From NCBI GenBank assembly GCA_037178675.1, contig JAYMGJ010000850.1, forward strand, positions 1 to 14,598: a stretch of DNA of 14,598 nucleotides, in the 5' to 3' direction. The notes below the pieces were generated by a model, which worked only from the letters and a program-made list of their open reading frames with translations, had not been told where the DNA came from and did no database searches. Below, piece by piece: positions 7,188 to 14,598 of the stretch; the first letter of the stretch is position 1; the number at the start of each line of letters is the position of its first letter. The position numbers were made by a program, and so were the translations under genes. This DNA is from Scleroderma bovista. Taxonomy: Eukaryota; Basidiomycota; Agaricomycetes; Boletales; Sclerodermataceae.

Positions 7188-7777
7188 TCATTCAATAGAG
7201 GTGTTATCTTCCATGTTCACTGTACCAAACCTGTTTGGTGCATGACAGCGCCAGGCTGCTTCACCTGCAGAAAGGTACCAGGTGTCCCAATAGTCAGCAA
7301 TTTTGTCAATTGGCTCATCTTGCACAGTGGGATCTTGAACACAATAGTGGGTATGGTCAGAACCTGATAGCAGATAAGAATGTTGCAATAATGGATGTTA
7401 TATTATAGAGAACTTACCCTTGTGTATGTATTTAAAGAGGTAGTGAAATATATGGGATGTGTTTGCGACTTCAAAGTTAATGTGACATTCGAATTTTCTT
7501 AGTAATGGGACACAGTGTGGAGCAATCATCTCATCTCCTGGTTTGCATCGTCAGTAGTGGATACAACCTTCAGGATCTACAGTGGTTATTGGCTGTAAAG
7601 GCTGGGGGTACTTGAAACGACATGATCTGGTTCCATCAGGGAGTTCGTATTGACAGCATCTCGAAAGAGGACAATTTGGTGATGGATGATTGTGGTGCAT
7701 GAATGTATTGACCAATAAGGCATCATGTGGATCAAGGGGGATTTCCACAGAGACAATGGAGTCTGTTGACAAGAAAG
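7188..7777 (-). pseudogene. Helitron Rep/helicase N-terminal fragment with a possible intron
   Basis: From 7777 the minus strand encodes a segment matching the Helitron helicase-like N-terminal region in order: DSIVSVEIP, then the Cys-bearing block ending CRFKYPQPLQ and EGCIHY. An in-frame TGA (7553-7551) follows, then RCKPGDEM, a conserved CHINFEV block, and YLFKYIHKG (end 7418). Reading resumes after a 54-nt GT-AG gap (7417-7364) with SDHTHY, DEPIDKI and WYLSAGEAAWRC, then ends at TAA/TGA-bounded sequence near 7188. The order fits Rep proteins that nick DNA for rolling-circle transposition. The upstream Rep part and the whole helicase are missing, and the upstream edge coincides with the start of the larger Copia element. 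It is a clear pseudogene fragment. Confidence 0.75.
7364..7417 (-). other. Putative 54-nt spliceosomal intron in the Helitron remnant
   Basis: On the minus strand GTAAGT follows YIHKG at 7417 and a CTATCAG acceptor ends at 7364. Joining the sides keeps the frame (KG then SDHTHY), whereas reading through meets a stop. The length is typical for basidiomycete introns. No transcript evidence is available. Confidence 0.55.
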
Positions 7778-7779
7778 CA

Positions 7780-8266
7780 TGATTAGATGAAGTACAATCT
7801 CATCTTATCTTATCTTATCTAATCTTGGAGATTTCCAGAGATCACAGTTACATGTGATATGGAGTAGTGTCAACTGGATTACTGGTAGATCACATGACTG
7901 GCTCCACAAAGATGCCAGAACTATCAGAAGCACAACACATGTTAAATGCATGTTGATGCACGTTACTAGCACGTTTCCAGATAACTACAAATATGGAAAG
8001 TGCACATACTACATATGGGAATATGGTAAAATAGGCGAGATTAATAGTTATCTACACACAGACCATGTGCCACAGGTATATATACCCTGTAGGGATCCCA
8101 TGTAGAATAACGAATGAACTCAGTGTTTACACTACAGTTCAATACAGTTAAACTGTTCTCACTTGTACTCACTACTCTCTATAAACTCAACTTCAAGACC
8201 TTGCTACTAGCTATCCAAGGTACGCTTGCGTTCCTACATTGCTGTCGCCCCAGTTTTGTTGCTACA
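7780..8266 (+). repeat. 5' LTR of the large Copia element (about 487 bp)
   Basis: It ends GTTGCTACA at 8266, directly before the primer binding site. The start is placed at TGATTAGATG (7780), just past the last Helitron-like codons, giving TG...CA ends. A TG at 7764 is an alternative but would overlap Helitron coding. The LTR contains a (TCTTA)n run near its start and a TATA box about 190 nt from its end. Without the 3' LTR the boundary stays approximate. Confidence 0.6.
8077..8084 (+). promoter_or_regulatory. TATA box of the large Copia LTR
   Basis: TATATATA (context AGGTATATATACCC), an 8-bp AT palindrome extended by GGT/ACC flanks, about 190 nt before the LTR end. It is the likely core promoter for the genomic RNA. 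Confidence 0.55.
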
Positions 8267-8278
8267 GGTTATGAGCCC
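8267..8278 (+). promoter_or_regulatory. Primer binding site, initiator-tRNA anticodon-arm type
   Basis: GGTTATGAGCCC follows the LTR's CTACA end with no gap. It is complementary to the anticodon stem-loop of initiator tRNA-Met and identical to the site of Copia copy 2. It fixes the LTR end and the element's orientation. Confidence 0.8.
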
Positions 8279-8318
8279 TGTTTAAGGCCATAGCAGACTA
8301 CACACAGCAGTACTGTCT

Positions 8319-9152
8319 ATGTCACTGTCTTCTGTTATGAATCTTAGACAGCTCGTAGCTGAGGTTCTTCATGAGTTACCGTTTGTTTTTGCCATGATAT
8401 CTCTTACAATATATTCTTCATTTGTGTTTTGGTTTGAATGCTGGAGGTACAACTACATAGCTGCACTCTTCGTGTGTTATGCAGTTCGTCTCCTTGTTAC
8501 CTTGCAGCCACATCCTGTTCCTCCCCCCATTAATAATGCCAATAATATTGTCCCCTTGGACATTAATGGTATTCCCTTGGATAACCCTTTTGAAAATGAC
8601 GATAATGAGGCAGTTGTCATCGATACAACGCCACCTCCTTCTGTTCATCAAACGGTGGACTTTTATTGGAGAGAGGCTGTGCGGAACTACCGCATGTATC
8701 AACCAAGGATGCACCACCGAGCCGATGAACTCAGTGGAAACATGGGGCATATTAGACGGCCTTTGCCGCTTAATATGGAGGAACAACTCCCCCTTATTAA
8801 CCATGATAAATTTTATGGTTATATTGATAGTCACATCTCTGTTCCTGATCCTCGGTGGGCACTGCCCTACCAGTTCCGCATCTTGTTTAGGCATTGGCAA
8901 TCTGTTATCATCGAATCTCTTCCATATGATGAAGAGATATTCATTGATAACGTTACAGATGCTGATTACCTTAGAACAGACATCAGACTCCGACTTGAGG
9001 AATTCGCAAGGGAGCAGGCCCAGGCTGATCTCCAGGCAGAACTCATCTCAAGAGAGCTCGCCCATTTACGTTCCTGCGCCTCTACCCAGGAGCAAGAGCG
9101 AGCTGCGGATGCAGGAAAGGGGAACAAGGGAACAAGGAAGGAGGATCATTAG
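8319..9152 (+). CDS. Unrecognised 277-aa protein with two N-terminal hydrophobic segments, first frame of the Copia element
   Basis: The ATG at 8319 lies 40 nt after the primer binding site, and the frame is uninterrupted to TAG at 9150-9152. A second Met (MNLRQ) follows at codon 7. Two hydrophobic segments, about residues 20-39 and 46-62, separated by a short CWRYNY loop, suggest a membrane hairpin. A Pro/Asn-rich linker follows (about 64-82), then an acidic patch near residues 91-96, a mixed middle with many aromatic residues (VDFYWREAVRNY), and a charged, Gln/Glu/Arg-rich end (about 225-277) that may be helical. I recognise no family. It is not gag, protease or a known envelope. Coding sequence seems to continue in other frames after 9152, so this may be the N-terminal part of a longer, now frameshifted protein. 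Confidence 0.55.
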   Translation: MSLSSVMNLRQLVAEVLHELPFVFAMISLTIYSSFVFWFECWRYNYIAALFVCYAVRLLVTLQPHPVPPPINNANNIVPLDINGIPLDNPFENDDNEAVVIDTTPPPSVHQTVDFYWREAVRNYRMYQPRMHHRADELSGNMGHIRRPLPLNMEEQLPLINHDKFYGYIDSHISVPDPRWALPYQFRILFRHWQSVIIESLPYDEEIFIDNVTDADYLRTDIRLRLEEFAREQAQADLQAELISRELAHLRSCASTQEQERAADAGKGNKGTRKEDH

Positions 9153-9186
9153 GATTGGTAATCATTGAGTGGTACAACCATGACGA

Positions 9187-10636
9187 GGACCCACTCCACC
9201 TCCATCCTACGCTGCTGATCACCAGCAGGCTCTTCATGAGTGCTGGCAAATGTGGCCCAATGTGATTGCTGAGGGTGAGGTTGCCGCTGACATACAACCT
9301 GATCTGGAAGAAAATGGTCCGCCCTCTACTGGAGGGGTCTGGACTCAATACGTGTAGGGAGTCTCTGAGGAGTACTACACTGAGCTTAGACCCGGTGTAG
9401 GTTGTGCCACACATCTAGACAGCCATCCCTCTGAGGAGTTTGGTGGTCGGGTGCTGCAGGGAGTCGTCCTGGCTTTCCGGAGGCATCTCGCCGATACTCC
9501 TTACTCTATTAGAATGAACCCGCACAGTGAACCAGAGAACGGTCAGGTCAGAGGCAGGATTGGCGAGGAACTCGCTATCGTATACCCAGAGAACCCGATA
9601 GTCCACTGGGCTTTTCATGGGTCTTATTCGCTTCCCTCTGCTAAGCTTCATGCTCATTCAATGCCACATGCCCGAGCTAACTTCATGGGAGTAGACTATC
9701 TGTCGCTCCACTATGAAGATCCTGCTCTCGCGACCGTCCCAGCCTTCTGGATTGATCCTGCCCCAGAGATCTACCAGCCAGCCAGTCATTGGTGGCATCC
9801 TCTCTACTCTGAGCAGTGATTTTCCGGAGCTATCCCAACTCTTCGGGACTGGCATGATTGGCTTGAAATCAACTTCAGGTACACCTGGAAGCAGAGAGCG
9901 CACCGAGCACAGTACTCGATACCCATGTGCATGGAGTGACCTGGTCTCCTCTTCAAGGAAACACGGGACCTCTGGGTGGCTCACACCACTCTCATCCGTC
10001 TCAATATGGCGGACTACCATGGCGGTGTCTTTTTGTTCCATGGATTCCACCCCCACTGGCCGTCAAGTCAGGATAGATGTGACGATCTCGCACTCCTGCA
10101 CAACAGGCACGAGGCTGGACAAGAAGGTGAAGAAGTTGACGATGTTAGTGCAGACGGATAAACTTTGGGGATTCCTGGAGGAGCCCTTGATTAGGTGCTA
10201 CCCAAGCCCCTACTGGCACCCTATTCCTTATTCTGGAAAGGGTAGACCACTTTGGAGATCCAATCACGGACTCCTTAAATCTGTTTCTGCTTACATCTTG
10301 TACGATAAGGCTCCGGTTGTTCTTTTTACACCATACAAACTATTTTCACAGTCTATGCTTACTTTTGAGTATTGGTCTTTGGATGGCAATCAGATTGTCT
10401 CCAATTACCATTACTGTCCTGATTACGAACTGGATATTTTCCTTGATGTACTACCTAGGAAATGGTCATATCTGACCTTTACAATACCTATGGACTCCTC
10501 AGACTCCTTGTCTTCAACAGAAGAGGATTCACAGTCCGAAACTTCTTTGTCTTCAGATGAAGAGGAAATCTTTCTTCCTACTTCTACTGTTACCGATGTA
10601 CCAGAACTGATCATACTGAATCTTTTTGATTTTTGA
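9187..10636 (+). pseudogene. Unrecognised coding sequence between the 277-aa frame and gag, broken by stops and frameshifts
   Basis: One frame (positions 1 mod 3) reads protein-like from about 9187 to 10158 with stops only at 9355 (TAG), 9817 (TGA) and 9937 (TGA). It includes WQMWPNVIAEGEV, YYTELRPGVGC, GRIGEELAIVYPENPIVHWA and a Trp-rich HWWHPLY, with NMADYHGGVFLFHGFHPHW after the third stop. Near 10159 that frame closes (TAA), and the next frame carries on cleanly to TGA at 10634-10636 with KLWGFLEEPLIRC, many aromatic residues, and an acidic Ser/Glu/Asp tail (SSDEEE) before a short hydrophobic end (ELIILNLFDF). Together with 8319-9152 it could once have been a protein of about 770 residues. 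No family is recognised. The stop lies 15 nt before the gag ATG. Confidence 0.4.
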
Positions 10637-10651
10637 ATATATTAGATCATT

Positions 10652-11278
10652 ATGTCTGGAAACACAAATGACATGAAGAAGACCACACCCGTTCTTACTG
10701 GCGCCTCCAACTATATGGAGTGGAAATCTGCCATGAAATTGCTCTTACAGGTTATGGGAGTTTGGCACTATGCGCATGCTCAAGTCGCTGCTGTTGTTGC
10801 CGGACAGAACAGTGCAACTGCCGAGCAACAAGCGACTTACGAGACCAATCGGGACAAGGCCCTTGATACCATTACATATTACACATCTGCCCTCATCAGG
10901 CAGAACCTGATGAATGTAAACAATCCCCATACTGCATGGGAACAACTCAACACTTCTTACAGAACTCCTGGCGCTGCCGGTGTTTTTGTTGAGTTCAAAC
11001 GTCTTACCTGGATGACTATACAAGGAAACCAGGACCCTGCTCCTGCAATTGGACAAATGCAGTCCACAATTGGCTACTTGGCCTCCAATGGCCTTACACT
11101 CCCTAACTCCGCTCAGGCAATGTTACTCCTTGGTGCCTTACCAAGTGATTGGCAAGGATTTGCCTGCACACTCTTGGCCACTTTACACGTCAATCCAATG
11201 GCAGCTCAGATCGCTGCTGGTGTTCAACAGTTGATGTTCAACTCTGTCCTTCCTAAAATTATGGAAGAGTGGTCATGA
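10652..11278 (+). pseudogene. gag: Copia Gag, separated from Pol by an in-frame TGA
   Basis: The ATG at 10652 starts a 208-codon frame with the Copia-type Gag (UBN2-like) pattern: LTGASNYMEWKSAMKLLL at the N-terminus, a helical middle with AWEQLNTSYRTPG (about residues 96-108), and LLGALPSDWQGF toward the end (about 165-176). It would assemble the particle. The TGA at 11276-11278 interrupts it, but the very same frame continues into the knuckle and protease, so Gag and Pol were one polyprotein and the stop is probably secondary. Programmed read-through cannot be excluded from sequence alone, but three more nonsense codons downstream favour decay. Confidence 0.8.
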
Positions 11279-13753
11279 AAGTTGGGTAAATCAATTATGC
11301 CGACTATAAAGAAGGAACAAAATGCACAGGCAGGACCTTCTCGCCCTAGATGCAAGAAGTGTTCTGGATGTCACAACACCACGGATCACCGTGATGACTA
11401 TAAAAAGATGTTCACTCCTAATGCCGCTGCGGGCCCTTCTACATTCCTGCCGAAGGACCAGGGTGGTGGAAAGGGAAAAGGAGGAGGAAAGAAAGGAAAA
11501 GGAAAACAGCCCTACAAAGGAAAGGGCAAACAGCATCAAAACGCTGTGGAACAAACCGCTCAGATCATCGAGCTCCAAGGAGACTCGGACGACAAATCCG
11601 ATGCTGGGTCCATCTCTAATATTCCTGAGACAGGCTGGTCCGTGCTCACTCCATCCCAACTTGCTACAGTGTCAGTATTATGTTCTGTGTGTAATGACCT
11701 GGCAAGGAGAAAAAGGGATGATGAGGAATATGCATGTAGACTAGCTACGAAACCCTGGGTTCCCGATGATGGGACCATAGCATATAAGGATGACGGTTTT
11801 GTTTACGACCAGTACAATGACAAATGCTTTGACTTGTATGCCTTGTGCACCTCAAAGAAGAGTGACAACAGGTGTCTTTGCACGTCATCTCACTCAGGAC
11901 AAAGACCTGAATCACACTGCTCCAAGCATGAACATTTAACAGGCCTATGGTTAATGGATTCTGGTGCAACCAACCATTCCACGCCTTACCATGAAGATTT
12001 CTTGACGTATAGGAAACTCAAGAAACCAATAAATGTAGGAACTGCTGGCGCTGAAGTTATTCAATTCTTAGGCATAGGAACAGTTGCCTTCAAAACTAAG
12101 GTTGGCAATGTTCAAAAAGAAATCTATCTTCGACATGTCTACTATTCTCCATCTGGAGATAAGCATATCTGTTTGCTTCAGTGGCTCACCACTAAACTAA
12201 AAATGAAACTCTACACTGACGTGAAGATAACTCATGTCTTCGATTCACGAAATGAAGTCTTCTTGAAGGGGACTAGGTTAATTCCAAGAAACAATCTCCA
12301 TTGGTTCCATGGGAAACCAATACATCAGACTGGAGCTCTTGGACTTCTCGTGGATTTGGACATCAAATCTCTCTCAACAGTGCAATGCGCAACTGTTACA
12401 AATAATTTCAACTCTTATGATCTATGGCACAGTCATTTAGGTCACCCTAACCCTCAAACTATGCGGCATGCTACTCGTGCTACCGATGGTATTGAGAAGT
12501 TGGACATACCAACAGTGATGCCACTCTGTCCTGATTGTCAGATTGGCAAGATGCTCTCATGGTCTTTTCCATCTTCCGATAAACGAGCAGACAAGATACT
12601 TGAGATGATGCACTGTGACCTGGTCGAGTTCCCCGTCTTGTCTTACTATAGACACAAGTACTGTCTCACGATCATTGATGATTACTCTGGATATGGCACA
12701 GTTTGCCTCCTACAGTTAAAGTTGGATACCACCACTGCATTTTCTACCTGGGTAACCTGGGCTGAAAAGCAAACTAGTCATTCACTCCTACAAGTACGTT
12801 CCGATTGAGGAGGAGAATTTATGGCAACCATATTTAAAACCTTCCTCACCTCCAAAGGAGTGGAATAACAACTCTCCATTTCGGATCATCCACAACAAAA
12901 TGGTCATGCAGAAAGGTTCAATCGGACCTTACTCGAGAAGGAAGAAACCATGCGTCACGCAGCATGTCTACCAAAGAATCTATGGAACTTCGCTCTTGAT
13001 ACTGCAGTTCATGTATATAACAGGACACCAATGCACCGCATAGGATGGAAAACACCTGTTGAACTATTGTTCAACAAAAAACCTGATATCTCATACCTTC
13101 GAGTATTCGGATGTCTAGCTTACGTCCATATACCAAAGGACAAGCGAAAAGACAAACTTACTCCAAAAGCCAAAGAAATGATATTCCTTGGTTATGAACC
13201 AGGAACAAAGGGTTACTGCTTCTTGCAGAACAATAGATCTATCTATGTGGAAACAATAGCCACATTCATTGAAAATTTATTCCCTAATTGTCCCGAAGAA
13301 AAGTTGAAAAAGAAAATTGATATTCCTGAACCAATTCATCCTCCTCAAGAAGGAGCAACAGGTAATAACGATGAAAATGATCACCAACCTCCACCCAATG
13401 ATCTGGAATTTCCATCTATTGACCCATCACAACCAAATGAAGGTCATATAAGCGATGATGATTCTAAAGAAGACACCACAAATCCACAAAGTCCAACCCA
13501 ACACCCTCCAAAAGCTACTGCAGAGGAAGTCACTGACGATGACACACAAGCTCCTCATGGAGGACAAACAAATTCTGATGGTCCACAACCAGGACCATCA
13601 AGACCACACAGACGACCAATACTCCGTTTTGATGAATATTTACGAAACAGACCACCTCCTGAACTACCACATCAAAATCCCCCTCGAGTTCGTAATCCAC
13701 CTGTGAGACCAGACAATATCTATGGTCAAAGAAATCCAGTGGATATAGAATGA
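11279..13753 (+). pseudogene. pol: Copia Pol: knuckle, aspartyl protease and integrase, broken by stops
   Basis: In frame with gag. The order is: a Cys/His knuckle-like CKKCSGC-HNTTDH-RDDY (from about 11351), its last Cys apparently Tyr; a basic Gly/Lys run (about 11460-11530); protease active site MDSGATNHS (Asp codon 11957-11959); a GAG-pre-integrase zinc site LWHSHLGH...CPDC (from about 12422); and the integrase core with Asp in MHCDLVEF, Asp in VRSD (12803-12805) and Glu in GHAERFN (12911-12913). The last two are 35 residues apart, as in the DDE family. Stops are TGA 12806, TAA 12866 and TGA 13751. A GCLAYVHIPKDKR region and a Pro/Asp-rich linker follow the integrase. It would mature Gag-Pol and insert cDNA. 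Confidence 0.85.
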
Positions 13754-14395
13754 GAAATCGCAAGGGAACGAGAGTGGACAAGGACTGTCCTAGGTCAAGG
13801 AGTACCTACTATTCCTCAACCAGAACCTATGGTTGAATCTGGACCAAATGTTCCTGCACCTGCAGAACCTCAACAAGAGGCTCCCCCTATCATTGTTCCA
13901 TTACTGTCAATGGATGAGGATGAAAATGAAACGGAAGACGTCATTGTTCCAAATAATGATGTTGACACTATGATTGAACTAGGTCAACACTACGTCCTCA
14001 ACTATATAATGAAACAAGCGGCAAAACCGCTAAAAGGCATTCCTTATCACTATAAGGATGTTAAAAACTATCCATTAGACGAACAAAAGAAGTGGGAACA
14101 GGCATGCAAGGAAGAAATTAAGTCTATCAAAGATAGAAATGTCTGGACTTTGGTGGATTGTCCACCAGATCGAAAACCCGTCAAATGCCGTTGGGTATTC
14201 GCAAAGAAATCGGATGGAAGATTTAAAGCCCGCTTGGTTGCGAAAGGCTTTTCTCAAATCTATGGTGAAGATTATAATGAAACCTTCTCACCGGTCACAC
14301 ACTTTGAAACAGTACGACTGCTTCTGGCTTATGTGTGCAGAAATGACTGGGAAATCGAAAGTCTTGATGTAAAGACTGCCTTCTTATACGGTGAA
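13754..14395 (+). pseudogene. Copia reverse transcriptase, N-terminal part, truncated
   Basis: In the same frame after TGA 13751-13753, an acidic Pro-rich linker leads to the reverse transcriptase domain. KWEQACKEEIKSI, NVWTLVDCP, KCRWVFAKK, RFKARLVAKGFSQ and NETFSPVT are the standard Copia signatures. The first catalytic motif follows, LDVKTAFLYGE, with Asp at 14366-14368. Homology stops right after GE at about 14395, where the family normally continues with an acidic Leu-rich segment and later the YVDD box. The frame runs 12 codons into unrelated sequence before a stop. The enzyme would copy the RNA genome, but without its catalytic centre this copy cannot. Confidence 0.85.
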
Positions 14396-14598
14396 AAGAC
14401 AACAAAGTGTTTGGGTGGCTGCTCCCTCAGATGAGGTGCATTTGACCCAGGAGCTTCTGAAGATCAGGCAAGGCTCCCAAGGACTGGGGAGAGTAGGAGA
14501 ACTAAGGAGAGTAGTGGTGTTCAGTCACTCCAGGACTGAGCTCAAACATATACAGAGGAAAGAGGGAGATTGCTTAGTAAGCTAATACAAGCCTACAT
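14396..14598. other. Unassigned sequence past the reverse transcriptase break
   Basis: The sequence shows no reverse transcriptase signature in any frame. It is purine-rich in part (GGGGAGAGTAGGAGAACTAAGGAGAG near 14489-14515). One plus-strand frame is open to 14585 but resembles nothing I know. It may be another element inserted in, or recombined with, the Copia element. Confidence 0.4.

Larger units (their letters stand above)
7780..14395 (+). mobile_element. Large Ty1/Copia retrotransposon with an extra coding region before gag, 3' truncated
   Basis: The plus strand reads 5' LTR (about 7780-8266), half-tRNA primer site (8267-8278), an unrecognised coding region (8319-10636), then gag, protease, integrase and the start of reverse transcriptase in a single frame (10652-14395). 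The order protease-integrase-reverse transcriptase defines Ty1/Copia. The element breaks off inside reverse transcriptase at about 14395, so the YVDD box, RNase H, polypurine tract and 3' LTR are absent. Four in-frame stops interrupt gag-pol. Its 5' end abuts a Helitron fragment, implying insertion into or next to it. The exact LTR start is inferred from where Helitron homology ends and a TG occurs. Confidence 0.85.

Noticed and set aside
8418..8900. 160-codon minus-strand frame opposite the 277-aa frame
   Set aside because: It overlaps the better-supported plus frame, which has a start near the primer site and a sensible domain layout; the minus frame has no family match.
8479..9168. Second plus-strand frame overlapping the 277-aa frame
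   Set aside because: Its composition looks like a frame shadow, except that its last part may be where coding continues after a frameshift near 9150.
11276..11278. Programmed read-through stop between Gag and Pol
   Set aside because: Three more nonsense codons interrupt the same frame downstream, including one inside the integrase core, so decay is simpler.

Overview
The window looks like transposon-packed, largely gene-free fungal DNA, most likely from an agaricomycete (mushroom-forming basidiomycete). The evidence is a Ty3/Gypsy gag, two Ty1/Copia 5' ends with a half-tRNA primer site, a Helitron Rep fragment with a possible 54-nt intron, no bacterial gene layout, and almost no intact host gene. 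The species cannot be named from the sequence. No rRNA or tRNA gene and no CRISPR array was seen.

Layout. (1) 1-290, minus strand: the 5' end of a Copia element, with LTR, primer binding site and the start of its interior running off the left edge. It lies against (2) 338-3252, minus strand, a decayed Gypsy element reading LTR (2721-3252), leader, gag with Cys-His knuckle (about 1165-2535) and an aspartyl protease fragment (338-700). Between gag and protease sits an LTR-like insert (about 797-1060). (3) 3253-4728: non-coding or degenerate DNA with a three-unit 36-bp tandem repeat and a Ser/Pro/Gln-rich open frame on the minus strand. (4) 4729-5167: a second LTR of the same Gypsy family in opposite orientation, so the two LTRs form a long inverted repeat around about 1.5 kb. 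(5) 5168-7187: mostly unassignable DNA with degenerate repeats, a possible minus-strand promoter or LTR and a weak chain of open frames. (6) 7188-7777, minus strand: remnant of a Helitron Rep/helicase N-terminal region. (7) 7780-14395, plus strand: a large Copia element with LTR, TATA box and half-tRNA primer site, then a 2.3-kb region of unrecognised coding sequence, then gag-protease-integrase-reverse transcriptase in one frame. It is cut off inside reverse transcriptase. (8) 14396-14598: unassigned.

How the parts relate. The elements are nested or abutted. The larger Copia element begins at the broken edge of the Helitron, and the Gypsy element is broken near both Copia LTR-like insertions. 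Nothing here looks able to transpose by itself. Every recognisable polyprotein has in-frame stops, most of them TGA, a pattern compatible with C-to-T decay of methylated DNA.

The best candidate for something undescribed is the unrecognised coding region between the primer binding site and gag of the larger Copia element (8319-10636). It starts 40 nt after the primer site with a clean 277-codon frame carrying two N-terminal hydrophobic segments. It ends 15 nt before the gag ATG, which suggests it belongs to the element rather than being a later insert.
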